A DNA stretch of 64,000 nt from positions 124,001 through 188,000 of the forward strand of contig JAJDTB010000009.1 in assembly GCA_022827345.1 (NCBI GenBank). The letters run 5' to 3'. Positions 46,208 to 55,520 of this stretch are shown here, piece after piece; position 1 is the stretch's first letter; each line of letters starts with the position of its first letter. This stretch comes from Gemmatimonadota bacterium (GTDB lineage Bacteria; Gemmatimonadota; Gemmatimonadetes; Longimicrobiales; Gaopeijiaceae). Below the pieces are notes generated by a model. That model had not been told where the DNA came from and ran no database searches. It was given only the letters and a program-made list of their open reading frames with translations. The translations under genes and the position numbers were made by a program.

Positions 46208-47441
46208 GAGCCGACTGATCCATGACTGGAATGTGGAGGAGTTCGACACGCTGGCCTGGGGCCGGCACGTGGAGCTCGACGACGAGACCCTGAGGGACGG
46301 CCTGCAGTCGCCCTCGGCCATCGACCCTCCCATCGCAACCAAGATCCGGCTGATCCACATGATGGACGGGCTGGGCATCCACGCGGCGGACATCGGTCTG
46401 CCCGCGGCGGGGCCCCGGGCGGTGGCGGACGTGACTCGGCTCTGCGAGGAGGTGCGGGACGCGGGGCTGTCGATCGAGGTCAACTGCGCTGCCAGGACGA
46501 TCGTGTCCGATATCGAGCCCATCGTGCGGATCGCGCAGGATACCGGCGTGCCGATCGAGGTGGCCGCCTTCATCGGGAGTTCGCCCATTCGCAGGTTTGC
46601 GGAGGGATGGACGCTGGATCACATGCTCCGGACGGCCGAGGCGGCGGTGTCCTTCAGCGTGCGAGAGGGCCTGCACGTCATGTTCGTGACCGAGGACACC
46701 ACCAGGGCCGACCCGGAAACGCTCAAGGCACTCTACGGGAACGCGATCGAGTGGGGGGCGCGCCGAATCTGCCTTTCGGACACCGTGGGCCACGCGACGC
46801 CCTCGGGGGTGAGAGCCCTGGTGAGGTTCGTCAAGCACGCGATCATCGGGCCGTCGGGCGAGAATGTGAAGCTCGACTGGCATGGCCACCGCGACCGCGG
46901 GCTCGGTCTGGCCAACGCGCTGGCCGCGATCGAGGGAGGGGCCGACCGGATCCACGGGACCGCCCTGGGGATCGGAGAACGCGTGGGAAACGTCGAAATG
47001 GACCTCCTGCTGGTCAATCTGGCGCTGGCCGGCGTCCACGACGCCGACCTGACGCACCTCGCCGCCTACTGCGAACTCGTCTCCCGGGAGTGCAATCTGC
47101 CGCTGCCGCTCAACTACCCGGTCCTCGGCGGAGATGCCTTCCGGACCGCGACCGGGGTCCATGCGGCGGCGATCGTCAAAGCGGAAGCCAAGGGGGCCGA
47201 CTGGCTGGCTGATCGTGTCTATTCGGGGGTGCCGGCGTCGATGGTGGGCCGCGCCCAGGAGATCGAAGTGGGCCCCATGTCCGGGATTTCCAACGTTCGG
47301 TACTGGCTGGCCGGGCGGGGCTACGACGCAGACGATGCCGAACTCTGCCGGCGGATCTTCGATGTCGCGAAGGAGGGTGACCACACGCTTTCGGAGGAAG
47401 AGGTGCTCGAGATCGTAAACGAGGGCAGGCGGAGCGGTTGA
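46200..47441 (+). CDS. DRE-TIM metallolyase (isopropylmalate/homocitrate synthase-like)
   Basis: The 413-aa TIM-barrel enzyme has LDDETLRDGLQSPS, the family start motif in which RDGEQ is RDGLQ. The metal-binding HxH is in DWHGHRDRGLG, followed by HGTALGIGERVGN. The family uses acetyl-CoA with a 2-oxo acid (IPMS, homocitrate, citramalate synthases) or cleaves HMG-CoA. No C-terminal allosteric LeuA dimer domain is visible. The neighbouring genes give no clear pathway. It overlaps the nucleotidyltransferase gene by 8 bp. Confidence 0.82.
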   Translation: MDESRLIHDWNVEEFDTLAWGRHVELDDETLRDGLQSPSAIDPPIATKIRLIHMMDGLGIHAADIGLPAAGPRAVADVTRLCEEVRDAGLSIEVNCAARTIVSDIEPIVRIAQDTGVPIEVAAFIGSSPIRRFAEGWTLDHMLRTAEAAVSFSVREGLHVMFVTEDTTRADPETLKALYGNAIEWGARRICLSDTVGHATPSGVRALVRFVKHAIIGPSGENVKLDWHGHRDRGLGLANALAAIEGGADRIHGTALGIGERVGNVEMDLLLVNLALAGVHDADLTHLAAYCELVSRECNLPLPLNYPVLGGDAFRTATGVHAAAIVKAEAKGADWLADRVYSGVPASMVGRAQEIEVGPMSGISNVRYWLAGRGYDADDAELCRRIFDVAKEGDHTLSEEEVLEIVNEGRRSG

Positions 47442-47442
47442 C

Positions 47443-48195
47443 TTGGCTGCCGATCGCGCCGGGTCGGGGAGCCGGGAGCCGCGGCCCCGCATCCTGGTAA
47501 TCGAGGACGACCCCGGGATCAGTTCGGTTGTCGCGCACCAGCTGACCCGGGCGGGGTACCGGGTCGACACGGAAAGCGGCGGGATCGGCGGACTGAACTC
47601 CCTTCACAGGGACATCCCCGACCTGCTGATCCTCGACAGGATGCTCCCGGAACTCTCGGGAGACGAGGTGCTGGCCTCCATCCGCCGCGACCCGGCCACC
47701 CGCGGCCTGCCGGTGATCGTCATCTCTGCCAAGGGGGGGGAGATGCAGCGGATCGAGGGGCTGGAGATGGGGGCCGACGACTACGTTGCCAAGCCCTTCA
47801 GTCCGCGGGAGCTCGTGCTGCGGGTCGATGCGATCCTGCGGCGCGCCAGGGCTGACGGTGTCGCTACAACGGGGGGTGGGCGGTTCCTCGAAGTGGGCGT
47901 CCTGCGCGTGAACCTCGATGCCACGCAGGTTACGCTGGAGGGCTCGACGGTTCCGGTCACCCCGACGGAGTACAGACTGCTGAAGGTCCTGCTGGAGCGG
48001 CGGGGACAGGTGCGGACACGCGACGAGCTGTTGGGGGAGATCTGGGATACCGACCCTGAAGTCGCTGCCCGGATTCGCACCCGGACCGTTGACATGCACG
48101 TCCGGCGCCTGCGCTCCAAGCTGGGTCCGGTGGGGACGTGGATCGAAACCGTGCGGGGGGTCGGATACAGGCTTCGCGAGCGGGAATCGGCTTGA
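47443..48195 (+). CDS. phoB: PhoB-like response regulator
   Basis: This OmpR/PhoB-type response regulator of about 250 residues has a receiver domain with the phosphoacceptor Asp in LLILDRMLPELSG and the conserved Lys in VAKPFSPREL. A winged-helix DNA-binding domain ends VRGVGYRLRE. The start is a TTG at 47443, one base after the upstream stop. It precedes a PhoR-like kinase and the pst operon, so it most likely activates phosphate-starvation genes by binding Pho boxes. The operon's own promoter is not recognised. Confidence 0.9.
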   Translation: MAADRAGSGSREPRPRILVIEDDPGISSVVAHQLTRAGYRVDTESGGIGGLNSLHRDIPDLLILDRMLPELSGDEVLASIRRDPATRGLPVIVISAKGGEMQRIEGLEMGADDYVAKPFSPRELVLRVDAILRRARADGVATTGGGRFLEVGVLRVNLDATQVTLEGSTVPVTPTEYRLLKVLLERRGQVRTRDELLGEIWDTDPEVAARIRTRTVDMHVRRLRSKLGPVGTWIETVRGVGYRLRERESA

Positions 48196-48208
48196 AGGCG
48201 CTTCGGGG

Positions 48209-49933
48209 ATGAGGCTTCCGCTGAGACTTGCGACCGCGCTCGCGACCTCCGGGTGCGTGTTGGTGACCGTGGCGGCTGCGTGGTTGGCGGTGCGCGCCGC
48301 GGCGACGCAGATCATGTACTCTCAGGGACAGCAGCACCTCGCCGCGGCCGCGGAGCTCGGCGCCGGCCGATTGCGCGCCTCGGGGGGTGTCGCCCTGGAC
48401 AGCATCACCAGCGCGCTTGCGCTCTCCACCGGGTACAGGGTCAGCGTGTTCGATGCGAACCAGCGCCTGGTCGCGGATTCGAACCTTGGCACCGTGGAGG
48501 CGGACGGCGGCGGGGTCGTCGCCCGTCCCGAGGTGGCGGGGGCGCTGAACCGGCTGCGGTCGTCGTCCAACCGGACCAGCGCGGTCGATGGCCGCCCCTA
48601 CCTGTTCAGCGCGGTTCGATTGTATCGGGGCGGCGAGCAGGCTGTCCTGCGGCTGGGCGCCCCGGCCGAACCGATCCGCGACGCCGCGTCCCGCCTGGCC
48701 ATGTGGGCCGCCTTCACGGTATTCGCCGCGGGTGCGTTAGCCGTGGTCGCGCTGGACCGCGGCGCGGGTGGCACGGTGCGGGTGCTGCGCGATATTCGTG
48801 TCCTGCTGGCCAGGATCGGGGCCAACGAGCCCCCCGGTGCGCGGGTAAGGCTGCCCCGCGTGATCGAGCTGGCGCGGGTGGCTTCGGCCGCCAACCGGGT
48901 CCGGGGCGAACTCGAGGACCAGGTCGGCCGGGTCACGCGGGAGCGGGACGAGCTGGCCCAGCTCATGGACGAGGTGGGCGAGGGGCTGATGGCGCTGACC
49001 AACGACGCCCGCGTCCTCCGCATCAATCCCGCCGCCCGGCAGCTCCTCGGGCTCACCGATGTCATACCGTTCTCGCCGGTGGGGTCGATCGTGCGCGACC
49101 CCGTTCTGCGTGACCTGCTGGAGGCGTCGGTCGTGCGCCGCGAAGGCCGCCTGGAGCTGCGGCTCGACGAGCGTGAACTGGAGGTGCGCACGAAGCGGGG
49201 CACGGACGGCGGAGCGGTGGTGCTGATCGTCGACATCACCGAGATCAGGCGGCTCGAGGCGGTCCGCGCGGATTTCGTCGCCAACGCCTCGCACGAACTC
49301 AAGACGCCGCTCACCGTGATCCGGGCTGCGGCCGAAACGGTCCTCGACGAGAGTCTGCCGAGGGACCTTCGCGGCCGGTTCCTGCGTTCCATCGAAGGCA
49401 ACACCGTTCGCCTTCAGCGCCTGGTAGACGACCTGCTCGACCTCTCCAGGTATGAATCGGGGGCATGGCGCCCCGAGAAGGAGTCGTTCGCGCTGGAGGA
49501 CGTGGCGCGGTCGGCCTGGACGGAGTTGTGCGACAGAGCGGCCGCCCGCGGGATCGATTTCGAGATTGCGGGGAGAGGCGAGGCGCTCGGTGACGAGGCG
49601 GCCACCTACCAGGTCTTCCGCAATCTCTTCGAGAACTCGATACGATATGTGCCCGAGGCCGAAGCGCGGATCTCGGTAGACATCGGGTCTGCCGGGAGTC
49701 GCCTGGTTGTAGCCGTGGAAGACAATGGGTCCGGGATTCCGGCCGCCGCGCTGCCCAGGATCTTCGAGCGCTTCTACCGCGTGGATGCGGCCAGGTCGCG
49801 GCAGGAGGGCGGGACGGGTCTGGGGCTGGCGATCGTTCGTCACCTGGTGTCCAGCATGGGTGGCGCGGTCGACGCCAGCAGCATCTGGGGGGCGGGCACC
49901 ACGATCACCTTCACCATTCCGAGTGCAAGATGA
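48209..49933 (+). CDS. phoR: PhoR-like sensor histidine kinase
   Basis: The 574-aa kinase has two N-terminal transmembrane segments enclosing a periplasmic loop and a PAS-like region (LINPAARQLLGLTD type). The HisKA domain carries the phosphorylated His in NASHELKTPLTVI. The ATPase domain has DNGSGIPAAALPRIFERFYR and GTGLGLAIVRHL. It would sense phosphate status through PstSCAB-PhoU and phosphorylate PhoB. Its stop overlaps the PstS start by 4 bp (ATGA). Confidence 0.92.
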   Translation: MRLPLRLATALATSGCVLVTVAAAWLAVRAAATQIMYSQGQQHLAAAAELGAGRLRASGGVALDSITSALALSTGYRVSVFDANQRLVADSNLGTVEADGGGVVARPEVAGALNRLRSSSNRTSAVDGRPYLFSAVRLYRGGEQAVLRLGAPAEPIRDAASRLAMWAAFTVFAAGALAVVALDRGAGGTVRVLRDIRVLLARIGANEPPGARVRLPRVIELARVASAANRVRGELEDQVGRVTRERDELAQLMDEVGEGLMALTNDARVLRINPAARQLLGLTDVIPFSPVGSIVRDPVLRDLLEASVVRREGRLELRLDERELEVRTKRGTDGGAVVLIVDITEIRRLEAVRADFVANASHELKTPLTVIRAAAETVLDESLPRDLRGRFLRSIEGNTVRLQRLVDDLLDLSRYESGAWRPEKESFALEDVARSAWTELCDRAAARGIDFEIAGRGEALGDEAATYQVFRNLFENSIRYVPEAEARISVDIGSAGSRLVVAVEDNGSGIPAAALPRIFERFYRVDAARSRQEGGTGLGLAIVRHLVSSMGGAVDASSIWGAGTTITFTIPSAR

Positions 49934-50925
49934 AGTCGCGTGCCCGGTCGCTGGCGGCGGCGTGCGCGGGACCTGCCGTGCCCGCGGCGGCGCGTCCGGG
50001 ACTCCCCGCGATGTCCGCGGCGGCGTGCGCAGGACTGCTTGCGGTGCTCACGGCGGCGTGCGGTGGCGGAGAGGGCGGACGGGTCGTGCGCGTCGGCGGT
50101 TCCAGCAGCCTTTATCCGCTTTCGGTCGCGGTGGCGGACGACCTCGCCGCGGCGCGGCCCGACGTGCGGATCGTGGTGGCCACGTCCGGCACTGCGGGCG
50201 GACTCCGTCGCCTGTGCGAGGGAGGTATCGACGTCTCGGGGGCTTCCAGACCGATGTCAACAGCGGAAGCGGCCCTGTGCCGCGCGGCGGGGATCGACTA
50301 CCTGGCAATTCCCGTGGCAAGAGACGGCATCGCGATTGTGGTCAACGCCGCCAACACGGTGCTTGAATGTCTCACGCTCGGTGAACTGGCGCGTCTCTGG
50401 GAGCCGTCCAGTCCGGTGCGGCGGTGGAGGGATCTGCGGCCGGCACTGCCCGCGGAGACCATTCGGCTGTTCGGACCGGGGAGCGACTCCGGCACCTTCG
50501 ACTTTTTCACCAACGTGGTCGTGGGCCGCCCGGGCGCGAGCCGCGTGGATTACTACCAGACCGAAGACAACAATCTCATCGCGCGAGGGATCGCGGGCGA
50601 CAGGTGGGCCCTGGGATATCTCGGATCCGCCGCGACCGCCACCGATCACACCGTGCTGCGCACCGTCGCAGTCGATACGGGATTCGGCTGCGTGCTTCCG
50701 ACCGGGGAGGCGGTCTCCGACGGTCGCTACAGTCCCCTGTCTCGCGACCTGTACCTGTATGTCGCCCTGGGGTCGCTCACGCGGCGCGATGTATACGACT
50801 TCGTCCACCACTATGTGGCTTCTACCGCACGCCTGAGCCGAATGACGGGATTCGTAGCGTTGCCGGCGGCGGAATACGGGCGCGGGCTCGACCTGTTGGC
50901 GCGCACGCGCGGGGAGGCGCCATGA
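49930..50925 (+). CDS. pstS: PstS-like phosphate-binding lipoprotein
   Basis: The 331-aa product contains a lipobox (GLLAVLTAACGGG, Cys44). A PstS-type periplasmic-binding fold follows, with GGSSSLYPLSVAVADDL and later GPGSDSGTFDFF, the segments that bind phosphate oxygens. The start ATG overlaps the kinase stop. An internal ATG at residue 28 gives a more normal signal peptide length and may be the real start. It delivers phosphate to PstC/PstA. Confidence 0.9.
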   Translation: MKSRARSLAAACAGPAVPAAARPGLPAMSAAACAGLLAVLTAACGGGEGGRVVRVGGSSSLYPLSVAVADDLAAARPDVRIVVATSGTAGGLRRLCEGGIDVSGASRPMSTAEAALCRAAGIDYLAIPVARDGIAIVVNAANTVLECLTLGELARLWEPSSPVRRWRDLRPALPAETIRLFGPGSDSGTFDFFTNVVVGRPGASRVDYYQTEDNNLIARGIAGDRWALGYLGSAATATDHTVLRTVAVDTGFGCVLPTGEAVSDGRYSPLSRDLYLYVALGSLTRRDVYDFVHHYVASTARLSRMTGFVALPAAEYGRGLDLLARTRGEAP

Positions 50926-51848
50926 CGGCGTTTCGGTCGTCAGCGGGCGCTCCCCCAACGGATCCGCGCGAGCGCCTCATGGGCGGGCTGCTTCTCGGGT
51001 GCACGGCGCTGGCGGCGGCGGCAGCGGCGGCCGTGATCGGGGCACTCGGACTGGAGACGGTGCGGTTCTTCGCCGATGTCCCCCTTTCGCAATTCCTGGC
51101 CGACCTCGCGTGGACGCCTTCGGCCGAAGAGCCGGGTTTCGGCATTCTGCCCCTGCTCGCCGGCACGGCACAGATCGCCGGGGGCGCCACCGTCATGGCG
51201 CTGCCCGTTGCCCTGGTGCTGGCGGTCTTTCTGGAGTTCTACGCGGGGAAGCGCACTGCATCGGTCATGAACGCGGCCGTCGCCGCACTCGGTTCCGTCC
51301 CTGCGGTCGTGTACGGGTACTTTGCGCTCAACTTCGTCACCCCGGCGCTGAAGGGTGTGTGGCCCGGGCTGGAGGCTTTCAACGGGATCTCGGCCTGCCT
51401 TGTCGTGGGCCTCATGATTTTGCCCACCATCGTCGTGCTGTCCCGGGAGGCGCTGGGAGCAGTGCCCCGGTCCATTCTTCGCCAGGCTGTGGCCCTGGGT
51501 GCGACCAGGGAGCGGGCGGTGCTGCGCCTTGCGTTGCCGGCGGCCTGGCTCGGCGTCCTCGGATCGGTCGTTCTGGCAATGACGCGGGCCGTGGGTGAAA
51601 CCATGATCGTAACGCTCGCCGCGGGCAATCCGACCGGCGTGAGCTGGAATCCGCTGGAAGGTGTCCGCACGCTCACGAGCTTCCTCGCGCAGGCCAGCAT
51701 GGGCGATCTTGCGCCCGGCAGCATCGAGTACGGGGCCTGCTTCGCGGTCGCCGCCGTCCTGCTCCTGCTCACCTTCGGGATGCATGCGCTCGGCCGTGCA
51801 CTCGTCTCCAGGGGCCATCCGGACGGCCCAGGCGGATCCCGGTCATGA
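50922..51848 (+). CDS. pstC: Phosphate ABC transporter permease PstC
   Basis: The 308-aa permease has six or more hydrophobic segments (LLLGCTALAAAAAAAVIGAL, VVLAMTRAVGETMIVTLAAG). The EAA-type cytoplasmic loop AVALGATRERAVLRLALPAA contacts the ATPase, and PAVVYGYFALNFVTPAL matches PstC. It overlaps pstS and pstA by 4 bp each. Confidence 0.92.
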   Translation: MTAFRSSAGAPPTDPRERLMGGLLLGCTALAAAAAAAVIGALGLETVRFFADVPLSQFLADLAWTPSAEEPGFGILPLLAGTAQIAGGATVMALPVALVLAVFLEFYAGKRTASVMNAAVAALGSVPAVVYGYFALNFVTPALKGVWPGLEAFNGISACLVVGLMILPTIVVLSREALGAVPRSILRQAVALGATRERAVLRLALPAAWLGVLGSVVLAMTRAVGETMIVTLAAGNPTGVSWNPLEGVRTLTSFLAQASMGDLAPGSIEYGACFAVAAVLLLLTFGMHALGRALVSRGHPDGPGGSRS

Positions 51849-52684
51849 GCGCCCCCGCCCGGAGCCGCGAGAACCACCGCGTCCGGCGCTGGCTGCGGGC
51901 GCTGGGCGGGGTCGCAGCGGGAATCACGTTGGCGGCCCTGGGCATGCTGGCGGTGGTGCTGCTGCTCAATGCGGGAAGAAGTCCCGATGCGGGCATTTCG
52001 GCCAGTTCCGGCCTGGTTTCGGCTTTGGCCGGGACTCTCTGGCTCGCCCTTCTCACGGCGGTGATCGCCGTGCCGGTGGGCGTCGGAGCCGCCGTCTATC
52101 TCGAGGAGTACGCTCCCCGCACGCGCGCCTGGCGCTTCCTGGCATCGGTCCTGACCAACCTCGCGGGAGTCCCGCCGGTCGTGTACGGGATCGCAGGCCT
52201 TGCGCTCTTCGTGCGGGGTATGGGCCTGGGGCCGAGCATTCTGGCGGGAGGCCTCACCCTTGCCGTGCTGACAGTCCCCAGGGTAGTCGCGAGTTCAAGA
52301 AGAGCCCTGGCGTCCGTCCCGGAATCCCTGCGCTGGAATGCCCTGGGCCTCGGGGCCACGCGGTGGCAGGTGGTGCGCGACCAGGTGCTGCGCGCGGCGG
52401 CGCCGGACATCGTCAGGGGTTGCTCCGCGGCGCTCCTGCGGGCAGTCGGGGCCGCGGCTCCGCTGCTGATCATCGGCGCGGCCGGCTTCACCACCTTCGC
52501 ACCGGCGTCTCCGGGCGATCCCCTCACCGCTCTGCCGACGCAGACCTTCGCATGGACGGCCCGCCCGCAGGCCGGTTTTCCGGCTCTTGCCGCTGGAGCA
52601 TCTGTCACGCTCCTTTTCGTGATGGCATTGATAGGGCTGGTTCTGTGGGATCTCCGGCGCAGGCACGGGGAGGCGCGCCGATGA
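51845..52684 (+). CDS. pstA: Phosphate ABC transporter permease PstA
   Basis: The 279-aa permease has the family segments VPVGVGAAVYLEEYAPRTR and GVPPVVYGIAGLALFVRGM. The ATPase-contacting loop is ALGLGATRWQVVRDQVLRAA. It forms the membrane pore with PstC. The start and stop overlap pstC and pstB by 4 bp. Confidence 0.92.
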   Translation: MSAPARSRENHRVRRWLRALGGVAAGITLAALGMLAVVLLLNAGRSPDAGISASSGLVSALAGTLWLALLTAVIAVPVGVGAAVYLEEYAPRTRAWRFLASVLTNLAGVPPVVYGIAGLALFVRGMGLGPSILAGGLTLAVLTVPRVVASSRRALASVPESLRWNALGLGATRWQVVRDQVLRAAAPDIVRGCSAALLRAVGAAAPLLIIGAAGFTTFAPASPGDPLTALPTQTFAWTARPQAGFPALAAGASVTLLFVMALIGLVLWDLRRRHGEARR

Positions 52685-53472
52685 GTGCGCGGGATGAGGG
52701 CACTCGCACCGCCGGGGACGGGGCTGTCCCGGTGCTGTCGGCCGAAGGGCTGACGGTCCGTTTCGGGGAGAAGACCGCGCTCTCCGACGTGTCGATCGAG
52801 ATTCCGCGCGGCTCCACCGTGTCGATCATCGGGCCGGCCGGTTCCGGGAAGACTACCCTGCTGCGATCATTCAATCGGATGAACGAAGTGATCCCGGGGT
52901 CGAGCCAGGCGGGAACGATCCGGTTCGCGGGCGGGGATCTTCACTCGGCGGCGATGGATCCGGCGGAGGTCCGCCGCCGAATCGGAATGGTCTTCGAGGA
53001 TGCCGCCCTGTTTCCGGGGTCCGTGTTCGACAACCTGGCATTCGGACTGCAAGCGCGGGGTGAGGAGGGGGATCTCCATGGCATTGCGGAGGTTGCCCTC
53101 CAGGCGGTCGGCCTGTGGTCGGAGGACGCCGAAATCCTGGAAGCGCGCGCCAGCGATCTGTCGGCCGAAGAGCGCCGCCGGATGTGCATCGCCCGGACGC
53201 TCGCCCTCGAGCCGGACGTACTGCTGGTCGACGAGCCCACCTCCACGCTCGATCCTGCCGCGGCCGCCCGGGTGGAATCGCTGATCCACGCGCTTCGCGA
53301 CGACTACACGATCGTCTTCGCCACCTGCGACCACACGCAGGCCGGACGCCTTTCCGACCTTACCGCGTACCTCGATTCCGGCAGACTGCTGGAGTACGGC
53401 CCGACCCAGACGCTCTTCACCAATCCCCGAAACCCACGCACCGAATTCTACCTCACCGGACGCCTGCAATGA
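52681..53472 (+). CDS. pstB: PstB-like ATPase with altered catalytic motifs
   Basis: The 263-aa ABC ATPase has intact Walker A (GPAGSGKTT, residues 51-59) and Walker B (VLLVDEP, 180-186, with the catalytic Glu). Other motifs differ from normal PstB. The Q-loop Gln is Glu (VFEDAALFP, residue 106), the signature LSGGQ is LSAEE (160-164), and the switch His is Cys (FATCDHTQA, residue 216). The expected position for PstB in a coupled pst operon is kept. It may be a slower or regulated ATPase, or the partner-site asymmetry may compensate. Confidence 0.87.
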   Translation: MSARDEGTRTAGDGAVPVLSAEGLTVRFGEKTALSDVSIEIPRGSTVSIIGPAGSGKTTLLRSFNRMNEVIPGSSQAGTIRFAGGDLHSAAMDPAEVRRRIGMVFEDAALFPGSVFDNLAFGLQARGEEGDLHGIAEVALQAVGLWSEDAEILEARASDLSAEERRRMCIARTLALEPDVLLVDEPTSTLDPAAAARVESLIHALRDDYTIVFATCDHTQAGRLSDLTAYLDSGRLLEYGPTQTLFTNPRNPRTEFYLTGRLQ

Positions 53473-54155
53473 CGTCGGCCAATCTTTCCCGGAGCCACTT
53501 CGACGGCGAGCTCGACTCCCTGCAGAATCTCCTCCTGGAGATGGCGGGCAGAGCCGAGGAGCTGGTGCGCATCGCCATGGAGGAGCTGGCGCGCCGGGAG
53601 GTGCTCGGGGCGGAAGAGCTCCACGCCACCGAGGACAGGATCGACCAGCTGGAGGTGGAGATCGACGAACGCGTCGTGGAGTTCCTCGCGCTTCAACAAC
53701 CGATCGCCACCGATCTCCGCTTCGTGTTCGTCGTCGTGAAGGCCTGTCGCGACATCGAGCGCATCGGCGATCACGCGGTCAACATTGCCGGCGCGGGCCA
53801 TCGTGCGGCCGCCTACCCCCCGCTTCCGGAGATTCGCGAGATATGGGAGATGGGGGACCGGGCACGCGGCATGTTGAGCCGGGCGCTGGGCGCGCTCGTG
53901 AACCGCGACGCGGATACCGCCCGAGGCGTCATCGCCGAGGACGAGGTGGTCGACACCCTGCGGCACTCCGCCTTCGACCTCATTGTCTCCTACATGCAAC
54001 AGCAACAACGGTACATATCCCCGGGGGTGAACATGATCCTGGTTGTTCAGAACCTGGAACGGATTGGCGATCTGGCGACCAACATCGCCGAGGAGATCGT
54101 GTATCTCGTGGAAGGACACTCGATCAAGCACGGCGGCGGGGAGAGGCAGTCATGA
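53469..54155 (+). CDS. phoU: PhoU phosphate-signalling regulator
   Basis: The 228-aa protein has the PhoU two-repeat helical layout, with metal-binding ExxxD-type motifs in DLRFVFVVVKACRDIERIGD and VNMILVVQNLERIGDLATNI. PhoU links the Pst transporter to PhoR and represses the Pho regulon when phosphate is plentiful. It overlaps pstB by 4 bp and the SDR gene by 4 bp. Confidence 0.93.
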   Translation: MTSANLSRSHFDGELDSLQNLLLEMAGRAEELVRIAMEELARREVLGAEELHATEDRIDQLEVEIDERVVEFLALQQPIATDLRFVFVVVKACRDIERIGDHAVNIAGAGHRAAAYPPLPEIREIWEMGDRARGMLSRALGALVNRDADTARGVIAEDEVVDTLRHSAFDLIVSYMQQQQRYISPGVNMILVVQNLERIGDLATNIAEEIVYLVEGHSIKHGGGERQS

Positions 54156-55051
54156 GCGGCGAAGCCGACCGTCCCCGCTCGGGCGGTGTGAGCGGGGACG
54201 CAGGCGGTACCGGGTCCGACATGGGCGGCGCCGTCGAGGAACTGCTGCACGAGGTCGCCACGCGCACGCAGCCGGCCCCGTTGCCGGACGCGCCGCCGAT
54301 GCGCGGACAGGGCGCGATCGTCACCGGCGGCTCCAGCGGGATCGGACGCGCCACCCTGATCGCGCTGGCGGACAGCGGGGTCAACGTCGCGTTCAACTAC
54401 CTCGACGAGGGCCCCGAGAGCCGCGACGCCGCCAGCATACTGGAGGAGGACCTGGCCCGCAGGGGGGTGGAGGTCTTCGCGCGCGCCGGAGACGTGCGCG
54501 ACTCCGTCGAGGCCGCCGAGTTCGTCGCCGAGGCAAACGCGCGGCTGGGCGGCCTTCACATCCTGGTGAACAACGCGGGGGTCGGCCGGGACCGGGCCCT
54601 GTGGAGGATGTCGGACGACGAATGGAGTACCGTCATCGACACGAACCTCTCCGGGGCCTTCTACTTCACCAGGGCCGTTGCCCCGTACTTCCGGGCACAG
54701 GAGTACGGCAAGATCGTCTTCGTGTCGTCGGTGCATGGCCTTTCCAGCGAGTTCGGGCTTGCGAACTACTGCTCGACCAAGGCCGGGCTGATCGGGCTGA
54801 CCCGCAGCACGGCGGTCGAACTGGGTCCTTCGAACGTGAATGTGAACGCGGTGGCCCCCGGCTACATCCGCACCACGCAGCTTACCGCGCACGTCCCCGC
54901 GGAGATCCTCGACCGTGCCCGCGAGAGGAGCTCGCTCGGCCGTCTGGGCGACCCTCAGGACGTGGCCTCCGTCATCCTGTTCCTCTGCTCCGAGGTGGCG
55001 CGCCATATTACAGGTGCCGTCATTCCAGTGGACGGCGGATACCTGACATGA
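54152..55051 (+). CDS. Short-chain dehydrogenase/reductase (FabG-like)
   Basis: The 299-aa SDR has a 45-residue extension before the NAD(P)-binding TGGSSGIG motif. The core has NNAG and the catalytic Tyr-Lys in YCSTKAG, with the Ser in [12 protein letters not shown]. The extension is not part of the enzyme core. It probably reduces a keto or oxidises a hydroxy group; the closest type is 3-oxoacyl-ACP reductase. It is coupled to phoU by a 4-bp overlap but has no obvious phosphate role. Confidence 0.88.
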   Translation: MSGEADRPRSGGVSGDAGGTGSDMGGAVEELLHEVATRTQPAPLPDAPPMRGQGAIVTGGSSGIGRATLIALADSGVNVAFNYLDEGPESRDAASILEEDLARRGVEVFARAGDVRDSVEAAEFVAEANARLGGLHILVNNAGVGRDRALWRMSDDEWSTVIDTNLSGAFYFTRAVAPYFRAQEYGKIVFVSSVHGLSSEFGLANYCSTKAGLIGLTRSTAVELGPSNVNVNAVAPGYIRTTQLTAHVPAEILDRARERSSLGRLGDPQDVASVILFLCSEVARHITGAVIPVDGGYLT

Positions 55052-55067
55052 GGATCGGATACCGGAT

Positions 55068-55481
55068 ATGAAGACCGACATGAAGACAAAGAAGAGGAAT
55101 GACCGGGAATGGCGCGCCAGACTCACCCCCGAGCAGTACAAGGTCACGCGCAAGGGGGGGACGGAGCGGGCGTTCACCGGAGAGTACTGGGACCACAAGG
55201 AGGACGGCACCTACATGTGCGTCTGCTGCGGCGAGCCCCTCTTCGAGTCGTCGGCGAAGTTCGACTCGGGAACGGGATGGCCGAGCTTCGACAGCCCGGC
55301 GGTGGCCGAGAACGTCGGGGAGCGCGACGACCGCAGCTTCTTCATGCGGCGCACGGAGGTGGTGTGCACCCGGTGTGACGCCCACCTGGGGCATGTGTTC
55401 CCCGACGGGCCCCCATCCACCGGCATGCGCTACTGCATCAACTCGGCGGCGCTGGATTTCGAGGGGCGGGACGAAGCATGA
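55068..55481 (+). CDS. msrB: Peptide-methionine (R)-S-oxide reductase MsrB
   Basis: The 137-aa enzyme has the two zinc CxxC pairs (CVCCGEPLF and [12 protein letters not shown]) and the catalytic Cys in RYCINSAAL. It reduces methionine-R-sulfoxide in oxidised proteins, using thioredoxin. It follows the SDR gene by 16 bp. Confidence 0.95.
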   Translation: MKTDMKTKKRNDREWRARLTPEQYKVTRKGGTERAFTGEYWDHKEDGTYMCVCCGEPLFESSAKFDSGTGWPSFDSPAVAENVGERDDRSFFMRRTEVVCTRCDAHLGHVFPDGPPSTGMRYCINSAALDFEGRDEA

Positions 55482-55520
55482 CGGCCGCGGAGAGATTCAC
55501 ATGCATACTCACATACTCAT

